From Pricia antarctica (GTDB lineage Bacteria; Bacteroidota; Bacteroidia; Flavobacteriales; Flavobacteriaceae): a DNA stretch of 64,000 nt. The notes below the pieces were generated by a model. That model had not been told where the DNA came from and made no database searches. It saw only the letters and a program-made list of their open reading frames with translations. Made by a program: the position numbers and the translations under genes. Position 1 is the stretch's first letter; each line of letters begins with the position of its first letter. Of this stretch, positions 37,790-46,088 are shown piece after piece. The stretch spans positions 62,001 to 126,000 of the forward strand of contig NZ_FNAO01000010.1 of assembly GCF_900101815.1 (NCBI RefSeq), in the 5' to 3' direction.

Positions 37790-38584
37790 ATGTACAACTT
37801 TAATACTTCGGGAATAAATCTGTGTTGTTATGCGCTCATCTTGGGTTCAGCATTCAATTACACCTTCGGACAATCCTTGGACGAACCAGACAAGAACGTC
37901 GCGACTACCGATCAAATAAACATAAAGCACAATGAACCGTTGCCAGTAGAAAGATGCGATGATTTTGAAATCACCGGAAATGGGAACAATCCCTATTGGA
38001 GTGCATCTGAATGGAACTTTCTCACCAAAATCGATAAGGGCGGCAAGGACTATGAAACCAAGTATAAGATTTTGGCCTCCTCTACGGGCATCTATATACT
38101 CTTTTATGGCGAGGACGACAAAATAACTACGGAAGATTATGGGGATATGGACAAAATTTGGAACGGTGACGTGTTCGAGATTTTTTTCCATCCAAATCCA
38201 AAAGAAACGGTATATTATGAATATGAGGTCAATCAATTCGAAAAACAGTTGGTTCTCACTATATCCGATTCGGAAGGGGGATTGCCATGGGTGCCCTTCA
38301 ACGAATACGGTAAGGAACAGTACGGAGTTGAGAATAAGGTCGAAATAATAGGAGGAGCAAAGCAACTGAACGGAAAAATCAAATCATGGCGTGCGGAAAT
38401 CTTTATATCCTACAAATCCCTTGGCCTTTTACCCAACGTCCCACCAAAAAGTGGGACAATATGGAACGCCAATTTTTGTAGAATTGACTATGACACGGGG
38501 AACATGGTAAAATGGTCGTGGACGCCAACCATTAAAAATTCGTTTCACGAACTGAACAAATTCCAATCCATTATATTCAAATAA
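37790..38584 (+). CDS. Secreted CBM9-like carbohydrate-binding protein
   Basis: 264 residues; signal region LCCYALILGSAFNYTFGQ. The rest is one CBM9-like beta-sandwich: VERCDDFEITGNGNNPYW at the start, then TKYKILASSTGIYILFYGED, IWNGDVFEIFFHPNP, WRAEIFISYKSLG and WNANFCRIDYDTG. Such proteins bind sugars or haem-adjacent partners and commonly accompany periplasmic dehydrogenases. Its start lies just after the stop of the dehydrogenase gene, so the two are translationally coupled and probably work together. Base composition drops towards the genome background here. Confidence 0.8.
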   Translation: MYNFNTSGINLCCYALILGSAFNYTFGQSLDEPDKNVATTDQINIKHNEPLPVERCDDFEITGNGNNPYWSASEWNFLTKIDKGGKDYETKYKILASSTGIYILFYGEDDKITTEDYGDMDKIWNGDVFEIFFHPNPKETVYYEYEVNQFEKQLVLTISDSEGGLPWVPFNEYGKEQYGVENKVEIIGGAKQLNGKIKSWRAEIFISYKSLGLLPNVPPKSGTIWNANFCRIDYDTGNMVKWSWTPTIKNSFHELNKFQSIIFK

Positions 38585-38687
38585 AATAAAACCGACCGAT
38601 ACAAATCGTTCATTGACAAGTCGCATAACGTATCGGGAAGCTACGAGCCGAATAGTTAAGATGAATCATTAATTTAAATTAAAACAA

Positions 38688-39152
38688 ATGAAAAACAGTA
38701 GAAGGGAATCCTTTAAAACAATAGGAATGGGCCTTGCCGGACTTTTCGGCATGGGAACCCTGAGTGCAATGAACCGGAATAACAGCTCTCAAAAGGAAGT
38801 TACAGGGGCGATTGTTACAGATCAAGAGATTCCGATGTTCTCTGGTTCCGTCAAACATGGTAATACGCTATACGTTTCTGGGAAGGGCGCCCAGTTCGAG
38901 GGCGATATCAAAACCCATACCGAACATGTGCTGAAAGAACTCGAAAAGGAACTAACGGAGAACGGCTCCTCCATGGAAAAGGTGCTGAAGGTAAACGTTT
39001 ATCTTGCCGATATCGCGGATTTCAAGGGCATGAACGAAGTATATCGCGGCCGTTTTGGTAAAAATCCACCCGTACGTACAACGGTAGCAGTTTACGGGGG
39101 AGTCCCCGGCATTTCCTTGGTCGAGATGGACTGTATTGCTGCACTAGACTAA
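38688..39152 (+). CDS. RidA-family protein with twin-arginine signal (exported)
   Basis: 154 residues. The N-terminus SRRESFKTIGMGLAGLFGMGTLSAM is a Tat-type signal, rare for this family, whose members are normally cytoplasmic. The RidA/YjgF fold follows from about residue 45, with the substrate-binding Arg130 in PPVRTTVAVYGG and the conserved Glu in LVEMDCIA. Active RidA proteins hydrolyse enamine/imine intermediates released by PLP-dependent lyases. The exported PLP lyase-like protein at the start of the same operon is its obvious partner. A gap of about 100 bp separates it from the CBM9-like gene. Confidence 0.88.
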   Translation: MKNSRRESFKTIGMGLAGLFGMGTLSAMNRNNSSQKEVTGAIVTDQEIPMFSGSVKHGNTLYVSGKGAQFEGDIKTHTEHVLKELEKELTENGSSMEKVLKVNVYLADIADFKGMNEVYRGRFGKNPPVRTTVAVYGGVPGISLVEMDCIAALD

Positions 39153-39295
39153 ATACAAGCCCTATATTTCATAACCGTCTTTTAACAGGGTCTATTCTTT
39201 CATGGTCTAGCATCATCTCTTTTTTATAGTACGGTCACCATTTATCTTTTTCTGGCTATTGAACTTTGGTCACAAGCGATCTTATAAACTGCACG

Positions 39296-40114
39296 CTATT
39301 TGATGTGCAGTTTCCTGGAAAATTGTCCTTTCATCAACGAAGTGGACGTATAACTTGCTGTTAGCATATAGATTCCTTCAGTTACATTTCCGGGCTTTTT
39401 TATTATCCGGAAAGTTCCTTCCAAACCGGGCAACACCCAGTTATTCTTCTTTCCTCCCTGCAGTAAGATGTACGATGCCATTTGTTCAGTTTCCTCTGAT
39501 GTAAGGTCCGGGTGCGCAGGCATCTCCATACTACCCCATTCTCCTATAGACCCATTTAAAATACGGTGCGAAAGGGATTTAATAGTACCCGCTGTATTTT
39601 TATATCTCTCTGCAATTTTGGAAAACGAAGGACCAGCAAGCACTGTCTTATCCGCATGACAATTAAAACAGGTGGATTTCTTCAGCAATGACAAACCTTT
39701 ATCATCTGGTTCTATATCAGATATTTTAATTATTTCCTTTCCCTCTTCCCTATCTGTTTTGGGCAGAAATTCTATTTCCAATAGTACTTCGTTTATGTTT
39801 ATTTCACCATACTTTGAATCCCCATCCACCGCGTCCGACACCTCAATGGAATAACGCACATCCGTATCCCAGTGATAATATTCTTCGCTATTTGGGGATA
39901 CACTTAATTTTACATTTGGAAGGGATTTATCCTGGATTTGATTTGAGGAAATAGTGCTGGTCAAATGTAGACTTAAAGCATCTGAAGTGGGGGCATTCCC
40001 TCTAAAATAATGGCTTTTTGAACCTTTTTGTATAAATGGGTCTTCCACCTGGATATTCCAGATATTTGAATTACAACAAGACAATAGTGGAAATAAAAGC
40101 AAAATGTACCTCAT
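39296..40114 (-). CDS. Secreted class I cytochrome c protein
   Basis: 272 residues beginning MRYILLLFPLLSCCNSN, a short lipoprotein-type signal. The N-terminal 135 residues are unrecognised beta-rich sequence. The cytochrome c domain has Cys149-Phe-Asn-Cys152-His153 and probable axial Met198 (SMEMPAHPDL), and looks like a c551/c552-type mono-haem carrier. It resembles the C-terminal parts of secreted PQQ dehydrogenase fusions, but there is no dehydrogenase domain here. It ends the minus-strand operon after the FAD amine oxidase and faces the RidA gene across 143 bp. It may be the electron acceptor for the oxidase or the neighbouring dehydrogenase. Confidence 0.82.
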   Translation of the reverse strand: MRYILLLFPLLSCCNSNIWNIQVEDPFIQKGSKSHYFRGNAPTSDALSLHLTSTISSNQIQDKSLPNVKLSVSPNSEEYYHWDTDVRYSIEVSDAVDGDSKYGEININEVLLEIEFLPKTDREEGKEIIKISDIEPDDKGLSLLKKSTCFNCHADKTVLAGPSFSKIAERYKNTAGTIKSLSHRILNGSIGEWGSMEMPAHPDLTSEETEQMASYILLQGGKKNNWVLPGLEGTFRIIKKPGNVTEGIYMLTASYTSTSLMKGQFSRKLHIK

Positions 40115-40136
40115 AACTTATGTAAACATCTGACGG

Positions 40137-41618
40137 CTACGCTGTATCGATTTCCATGGCCACTCTACTGGCGGCATTGGTAGCTGCCTCCATTCCCCAA
40201 CTTCTGTTATCCGTATGAGCCCCCCCGAAATGGATCCTACCATGGGCTGTCATAATATGTGGCCAATATTTCGATAAAACGCCCAGTCCCGAAAAACCAT
40301 GGCGCTCGCATCCATGTACAAATGTATCCGTTGACCAATCTTTCACCAGGGTCTGTTCTATGTCGATATTCGATTTTTTGCCGGGGTAGAGTTCCCTAAA
40401 AGCGTCTAAGGTGCGTAATGGGTTCGTTCCGCCTGGCGCTTTAGCCATTAATGAAACCCTATCGGTATCCACTTCACCTGCCACTTGCCAAATATGGGTA
40501 AGTGCAGGATGGTTAAATGTCAGGTTAATACTTAAATTATCCTTTTCCCAGAATTTCGATCTTGCCTGGAAGACAATTCTTGTGGTTTGATCATAGGCAA
40601 GATTCTCTAAAATAAACTGCTTTTGAGCTGGTAACATCGGGGTTACGGGTATCTTTTTAAGCGCTGTCGTTCGAAGGCAACATGCGAGGAAATCAGCTGA
40701 CATTTCCTTTACCTCCCCGAACTCCCTATATTTCACCTTTACTTTAGTTTCCCCATTTTCAATCTCTAGAATTTGACAATCTAGCTTCACTCTCGTTCCC
40801 AAACGCCGCCCCAGTTCATTTGTTAACATTTGGTTGCCACCTTTAAGGCGAAATAGTTTGAACTGATTATCGTAACCCCTTTTATGCATTATATAGGCTT
40901 GCCAAATACTATAAAGCGCAGAAGTCTCCTCGCCTCCTAAAACAGTCATGGCTGCCTTTGAGGCCCCTGCTTCTTTATAGATTTGGGAGACAGGTATGTT
41001 TTCAAGATGGTCATATCCAATTCCAAAAGGCTGATATTCATCCACGAATTTTGCAAAATAGGGTTCTAGGTAAAGCAGTTGCAGGTTGGTTGAAGGATTC
41101 GATACTAGAAATTGAGTTTCCTTTTTGTTAAACCCTCCCAACATTTCGACCTGCTGTTCGTAGGTTTCCTTTTGCGATTTCTCTGTGTGCCAGACGCCAT
41201 CAACTCTAGTTAATCTGTTTTCCCTATGGAAATAAGGGAGGGCAGTAAGCTTAAATTCTTCAATATATTTCCAGTAATTTTCATAACCAGGTTGGGTAAA
41301 ATTTTCTGCCCCGAAATCGGCGTACAGTCCATCGGAAAGTCCATCATGTACAGAGAGTACAGCACCACCAAATCGCCCGGAGGCTTCTAATACTAGTACC
41401 TCATGTCCTTTTTTCATCAATTCATAAGCACAGGAAAGTCCACTAATACCTCCGCCTGCTACGATGACTTTTTTAGTAGTACCTGAGGAGGTTTGTGGAA
41501 TTTTAATGTTATCAATTTCAGGTTGCACCTCCGCCATGAGGTTAATGGGAATTAGGGTGGCGCCCAATCCTGAATAAATAGTTTTCTTTATGAATTTCCT
41601 TCTTTGAAGATTTTTCAT
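40137..41618 (-). CDS. Tat-exported FAD-dependent amine oxidoreductase (MAO family)
   Basis: 493 residues. The N-terminus LQRRKFIKKTIYSGLGATLIP is a twin-arginine signal. The Rossmann FAD motif is KKVIVAGGGISGLSCAYEL at about 48-66, followed by the ribose-binding acid in VLVLEASGRFGG. The C-terminal FAD contact is in HFGGAHTDNRSWGMEAATNA. The family oxidises amines, polyamines or amino acids, releasing aldehyde or imine, ammonia and electrons. Tat export fits a folded flavoprotein. It lies 22 bp before a cytochrome c gene and downstream of an MBL-fold gene. The substrate is unknown; context suggests an amino sugar derivative or amine. Confidence 0.88.
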   Translation of the reverse strand: MKNLQRRKFIKKTIYSGLGATLIPINLMAEVQPEIDNIKIPQTSSGTTKKVIVAGGGISGLSCAYELMKKGHEVLVLEASGRFGGAVLSVHDGLSDGLYADFGAENFTQPGYENYWKYIEEFKLTALPYFHRENRLTRVDGVWHTEKSQKETYEQQVEMLGGFNKKETQFLVSNPSTNLQLLYLEPYFAKFVDEYQPFGIGYDHLENIPVSQIYKEAGASKAAMTVLGGEETSALYSIWQAYIMHKRGYDNQFKLFRLKGGNQMLTNELGRRLGTRVKLDCQILEIENGETKVKVKYREFGEVKEMSADFLACCLRTTALKKIPVTPMLPAQKQFILENLAYDQTTRIVFQARSKFWEKDNLSINLTFNHPALTHIWQVAGEVDTDRVSLMAKAPGGTNPLRTLDAFRELYPGKKSNIDIEQTLVKDWSTDTFVHGCERHGFSGLGVLSKYWPHIMTAHGRIHFGGAHTDNRSWGMEAATNAASRVAMEIDTA

Positions 41619-41679
41619 AACTCCCTTAATTTTAATTATCAGTCTTTCTTTACCTAAGTTGTCAGGAATGAAGTTACCT

Positions 41680-42558
41680 TTAATTCTCCCTTACTTCAGT
41701 AACATCTTCGATATCGATTTTGTCTCCAATTTCCAGAATATGGTAGCGCTCCTGCATGGGTTTTGACAATCGAAATTTCACTTCATTTGGATACCCGGTT
41801 GTCCAGTATCTATTTTGATCAGTTACTTTAAAGGTGTCCCTGTGTTGTGGTAATATATAAGTGGGTTCTAATTCATTTATAAGAATCAGGGAGGGGTCAA
41901 TATGTGTATTGTGTTCGGTGGGCGAGAAAAACAAAACGTCTACCTTTTCAAGAAAGAGATGGTCTTCCAGTAATACGGTATCTCCCATTTGCAGAAAGCG
42001 TTTCCCCCCAATCGTAATCAGGTACCCGCAATCTTCTAAGTTGGCATCGTAGTACACCGCGAACTTTGAATTACCATGGATGGCTCTTACCGGTTCAATT
42101 TTCACATCACCAATGTTAAAGGGTACTCGAGGAGTAGCTACATTAATTCTCTGTTCAGGAATTCCTACTTCTTGAATTGCAATCTCTTTGCAGTTTGATG
42201 GCATTACGAATACACAATTTCCTTTTTGAGCCAGAATTTTTGATGTTTCCCTTTCAAAATGATCGCCGTGCTCATGGGTGATAAAGGAAATGTCTAACTC
42301 CTCCGCCAATTCTTTTGCAGAGATTGGAGAAGGTACCGCCCGATCTTCCGATTCCAATGCCAAATCCGTTCCTATTAAAATATCGTTATATTTAATTAAC
42401 CATCCGTTATGTCCGGTCCACCATACTGCCAAACCTTCAGTATGTGTTTTTATTTCATCTATCATCCGAACAGGATTAACTTCTTTCTGGGCAGATGAAC
42501 TCTGAAATGATAAAAATATTAACAAGAATAGTAGTGGTGCATTTTTTACAAACATCAT
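41680..42558 (-). CDS. Secreted MBL-fold metallo-hydrolase, UlaG-like
   Basis: 292 residues with a signal peptide (FLLIFLSFQSSSAQ). The metallo-beta-lactamase motif is THEHGDHFE, His95-x-His97-x-Asp99-His100. Later ligands include the His in RAIHGNSKFAVY and the Asp in LQMGDTVLLED; LPQHRDTFK lies near the end. The group includes UlaG-type lactonases and other hydrolases of small polar substrates. With an amine oxidase and amidohydrolases around it, a lactone or amide product of the same pathway is a reasonable guess. It lies 61 bp upstream of the amine oxidase. Confidence 0.82.
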   Translation of the reverse strand: MMFVKNAPLLFLLIFLSFQSSSAQKEVNPVRMIDEIKTHTEGLAVWWTGHNGWLIKYNDILIGTDLALESEDRAVPSPISAKELAEELDISFITHEHGDHFERETSKILAQKGNCVFVMPSNCKEIAIQEVGIPEQRINVATPRVPFNIGDVKIEPVRAIHGNSKFAVYYDANLEDCGYLITIGGKRFLQMGDTVLLEDHLFLEKVDVLFFSPTEHNTHIDPSLILINELEPTYILPQHRDTFKVTDQNRYWTTGYPNEVKFRLSKPMQERYHILEIGDKIDIEDVTEVREN

Positions 42559-42680
42559 TTCTATTTTTAGTAAAAACCGATTCTAATTCAAATTTAATTT
42601 GCCAAAATAAGCAGGTTTTGCATAAAAGAAGTGCGAATATCCAGATACTGGTAGAGCCGGGAAATTGAATAATGCGCAGT

Positions 42681-43955
42681 TTATGAGACCTCAAATTTCA
42701 CAACAGCCTTGTCGATATTCTTTATTTTATCGATTTCCAGCGTATATAAATGCCTATCTCTCCTTTGAGCTATTTTTGCGTCGGTAATCTTTAAATCATC
42801 CGAAATGAACCTTAGCTTTTTTTCGGATTCGATTTTGACGATCAGTTGATTAGTGCTCAGTTGATCATTCAATTTATTGGTTTCCACGAAATCAATGTAA
42901 ATTTTATCTTCACGAATCTGTGCTTTTGTACAAACATGATGTACAAGCTGATTTCGAAATGACAAAGAATTCTTGGCTAATAGTGTATCGAGTTGATCAT
43001 TATACGGCTTAAGAAGTTTCACCCAAGCCTCTACAATTTCAGAATTGCGATTCGGGTCGGGATGTAGTAGGTTTGGCCAATGTAATCCGCAGGTGGGCCC
43101 GGTTAGTGCCCCCCTAGGTTTTTTTCCAAAGTCATCCCAATGAAGCAAGTCTTCTCCCCGATCGATAGTAATAACTCCAGAATCAACCCCAAATAACCCA
43201 AACTGAGCCCCCTCGGCATTATACATATTACTAAAAGGGGTATTGATGTAATGAATGCCACGTTTCTTTACGACTTCTGCCATACTGATTTGATGATCAC
43301 CTGTCAAACCAAACCCATGCAAAAAAGCGGTAGGCACAAAAGAAGTTGGAAAAGCACCTAATTGATTTTGATGCAACAATTTTTCAAAACAATCAAGATG
43401 AAGTTCAACCTGGTCAAGAGGTCGCATTGTTCCTGAACTGTCCGCCCATTCTGCCCGGGTCATGTTTTCATCTTTCCAATATTCATGCCCTACCCCATGC
43501 ATTGTTAGCTCATAGTGATTTTGATTATTTCGGATAATATCTGCTGCCTCATCCAACCAGGGCCCCACCCATTTACTGTTATCCCATTTCTCACGCATCC
43601 ATGTAATCGTCGGAACATTCCGCAACATATTTTCTCGGTCCCACTGACAAAGAATAGTTGCTGCTTGTGGTCGTACACCCAGTTTTATTCCAAGATCCGC
43701 AATTGCTTGATAATCGGCCGGAACATGATTACGACTTATGCCTGTACGGTAAGGCTGTTGACGCTCGTGGCCGTCTTCTCCAGACCACCAGCCAACATCA
43801 TCAATGACAATTTGAATTGGCATGGGTATGGATACACTCAATTCAGCATTGCGAACGGACCCCTTTCCGGCAAATGCAACAAAATTGGAAGCTGCAAAAC
43901 CGGCACCTGCTAAGGCAGATTTCCTTGTGAATTCACGTCTAGTCATATTCTGCAT
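42681..43955 (-). CDS. Tat-exported NodB-like (polysaccharide deacetylase fold) protein
   Basis: 424 residues. MTRREFTRKSALAGAGFAASNF is a twin-arginine signal. The body lacks a textbook assignment, but two NodB metal-site motifs are visible: IVIDDVGWW with Asp52-Asp53, and LTMHGVGHEYW with His153 and His157 spaced H-x3-H. Length and order fit a carbohydrate-esterase-4-like deacetylase or related barrel, followed by a C-terminal beta segment. It probably removes an acyl group from a sugar or peptide outside the cytoplasm. It lies between two amidohydrolases and the MBL-fold gene in the same operon. Confidence 0.65.
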   Translation of the reverse strand: MQNMTRREFTRKSALAGAGFAASNFVAFAGKGSVRNAELSVSIPMPIQIVIDDVGWWSGEDGHERQQPYRTGISRNHVPADYQAIADLGIKLGVRPQAATILCQWDRENMLRNVPTITWMREKWDNSKWVGPWLDEAADIIRNNQNHYELTMHGVGHEYWKDENMTRAEWADSSGTMRPLDQVELHLDCFEKLLHQNQLGAFPTSFVPTAFLHGFGLTGDHQISMAEVVKKRGIHYINTPFSNMYNAEGAQFGLFGVDSGVITIDRGEDLLHWDDFGKKPRGALTGPTCGLHWPNLLHPDPNRNSEIVEAWVKLLKPYNDQLDTLLAKNSLSFRNQLVHHVCTKAQIREDKIYIDFVETNKLNDQLSTNQLIVKIESEKKLRFISDDLKITDAKIAQRRDRHLYTLEIDKIKNIDKAVVKFEVS

Positions 43956-43977
43956 CGAAATTTCTTTTAATTCGTGG

Positions 43978-45084
43978 TTACCAATTTTGAAGTCCTAATA
44001 GCCGTATGGCATTTTTTGAATATATTTTATCAACTACATCGATGGGCAGCTTTAGTCCCTTTAACTCTCCAAAATTTTCTAGGTTGATTTTCTCATCCGT
44101 TACATAGAATTTCCATTCACTTACCCATCTGTCATTGATGTCTTTTTTGAATTCGGATGGACTTGTTGATGAATTGATCGAACTGTCCGTACCGTAGATA
44201 AGTCTATCCTGATATTTAATGAAAAACGCCCGAGTCTTTTTTCGGTTATTGAATGTATGAAGTTTCAAATTGGACAAACGCGTTAAATCAACGTACATGT
44301 TCGAAAATTTATCCAAGCGTTTTGCCAACTCGTCAAGGCTCCATTCCAGACTACCCAGGTGTGCACCCATAAAAATTAAATCAGGATGCTTCTCAAGCAT
44401 ATGGTCTCTAGCATCTATCTGATCTTGATAAGAAGGGTACTCCGGATGCAGATACATGTGATATTCTGGATGGGATCCGTAATAATCTTGGCTGAAGGTC
44501 ATCTCATCAAGGGGCAACCAGCAATCTCTGGGTTCACCGTTGTGACCTAATAAGGGAATATTATTCGCTACTAGAAAATCCAAGATGGGATCGAGTCGAA
44601 TATCATCGACCATCACAAATTTTCCGTTTCCGTCCCTCAGGTCCATCCCGATATTCTTCCAAATTTTGACGGCTATAGCGCCATCCAAAAAAGATTTTTC
44701 CAAGCCTGTTATTGTGTTTTCCATCCAGTCATCACTACCCCAATCTTTGACCGGAAAAGTGGTGGCAACAGCCATATTTTTTGAAAAGTTCTTTAAATGA
44801 AGCATGGCAATTTTTTGCTGTCCATCCATAGGTAATCCAAATGGACGGTCATCGATAATATCCAAAAATTGAAAATTATCTGCTTGCGCCTGCTCTATAA
44901 AAAACGTCTCTTCTGTATTGATATGAATATGAATGTCAAACTTTTTAACCTTACTGAAATCTTCCAGTTGGTAATACGCTTTGCCATCTATGGTAGGAAT
45001 TAGTTGGTTTTGCCCCACCTGTACAGCTATCAAGGCACCAAGCGATAAAAGAGTACATACTAAAACGAATTTGCTTTGCGTCAT
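43978..45084 (-). CDS. Exported COG2159-type amidohydrolase
   Basis: 368 residues; N-terminal signal or anchor KFVLVCTLLSLGALIAVQVG. The amidohydrolase barrel has His52 and His54 in FDIHIHIN, a His in LLGHNGEPRDCW, another in FMGAHLGS and a catalytic Asp in LIYGTDSS. COG2159 enzymes include decarboxylases and lactone or amide hydrolases. It is a paralogue of the next upstream gene at 46088, but that copy has no signal, so one reaction type seems to be served on both sides of the membrane. The gene is 22 bp from the NodB-like gene. Confidence 0.82.
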   Translation of the reverse strand: MTQSKFVLVCTLLSLGALIAVQVGQNQLIPTIDGKAYYQLEDFSKVKKFDIHIHINTEETFFIEQAQADNFQFLDIIDDRPFGLPMDGQQKIAMLHLKNFSKNMAVATTFPVKDWGSDDWMENTITGLEKSFLDGAIAVKIWKNIGMDLRDGNGKFVMVDDIRLDPILDFLVANNIPLLGHNGEPRDCWLPLDEMTFSQDYYGSHPEYHMYLHPEYPSYQDQIDARDHMLEKHPDLIFMGAHLGSLEWSLDELAKRLDKFSNMYVDLTRLSNLKLHTFNNRKKTRAFFIKYQDRLIYGTDSSINSSTSPSEFKKDINDRWVSEWKFYVTDEKINLENFGELKGLKLPIDVVDKIYSKNAIRLLGLQNW

Positions 45085-45116
45085 TGTTGTAAATCTGATT
45101 AATCAAAAGTTAAATT

Positions 45117-46088
45117 TCAAATTTTATAAGTCCTTTTGGCATTCGCGTGAAATATTTTTTGCAATATGGTTGGAGGTAGGCCAAGCCCCTTAAATGTACC
45201 TTTTATTTCTGGGACAGTTATTGACTGTTCGTTTGCGAAAAAATCCCAATCCATTTTATATCGTTTATCCAAATAGGCCTCCAATTCATGATTTCTAGTT
45301 GCATCATCGGTAATCAGATCAGTACCATAAATAATGCGATTCTGATACTGCATAAAGAAATCATGTACCTTTTGCCAATTGGTGACAGCCTGGTGCTGGA
45401 TATGAACAATTCTTTCCGCTAGGTCAACCATAGTTAATGGAAAGCTGTCAAGCCAAGCCGCGACTTCCTTAACATCATACTCAAGGCTTGCTAGGTGCAA
45501 TCCCACAAACCGAAGTTTAGGATGTCTTTTCAGTACGTTGTTTCTCGCTTCCAACTGGGCCTTATAGTCAGGGATTTCAGGATGTAAATTCATATAATAC
45601 TCAGGATGGGCCGAAAAGTATTTGCGGTCCGATTCAACCGTCATTTCATCTATTGGTAACCAACAATTCTTTGGCTCCCCATTATGGCCCAGAAGCACCA
45701 CATCATTGTCTTCGAGATAGTTGAAAATGGGTTCAAAAGAGGGATGGTCTAGCATTACATATCGCGCATTTTCGTCCGTAAGGGACATCCCAATATTCTT
45801 CCATACCTTCACACCTACAGCTCCCATATCGAGGGATTTTTGAATGGTGTCAAGGCTTTTCTCTAGCCATTTTTTGGATTCCCAACCTTGACATGAAAAG
45901 GAAATTGCGAAGTTCAGATGATTTCCATAATTTTTTTTAAGACCTACTACCGTTTTTAACTGGTCTTCAATTGATGGAAATTCAGGAACGTCCGTAATAA
46001 TAGATATAAACCGTATGTCGTTTTCAATACCGTATTCCAGTAGGTCGTTTCTGGTGGAGTTACAATGTACATGCGCGTCAATCTTCAT
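45117..46088 (-). CDS. Cytoplasmic COG2159-type amidohydrolase
   Basis: About 323 residues from the ATG at 46088, chosen because MKIDAHVHCNS starts directly at the first barrel strand. An upstream in-frame start adds only eight residues. Metal-site motifs: DAHVH, VLLGHNGEPKNCWLPIDEM, FVGLHLASLEYD and IIYGTDLI. It matches the next gene over its full length (for example GHNGEP-CWLP-DEMT), but it has no signal peptide. It is the first gene of the six-gene minus-strand operon, so its promoter lies in the 46089-46968 region shared with the divergent susC. Confidence 0.8.
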   Translation of the reverse strand: MKIDAHVHCNSTRNDLLEYGIENDIRFISIITDVPEFPSIEDQLKTVVGLKKNYGNHLNFAISFSCQGWESKKWLEKSLDTIQKSLDMGAVGVKVWKNIGMSLTDENARYVMLDHPSFEPIFNYLEDNDVVLLGHNGEPKNCWLPIDEMTVESDRKYFSAHPEYYMNLHPEIPDYKAQLEARNNVLKRHPKLRFVGLHLASLEYDVKEVAAWLDSFPLTMVDLAERIVHIQHQAVTNWQKVHDFFMQYQNRIIYGTDLITDDATRNHELEAYLDKRYKMDWDFFANEQSITVPEIKGTFKGLGLPPTILQKIFHANAKRTYKI

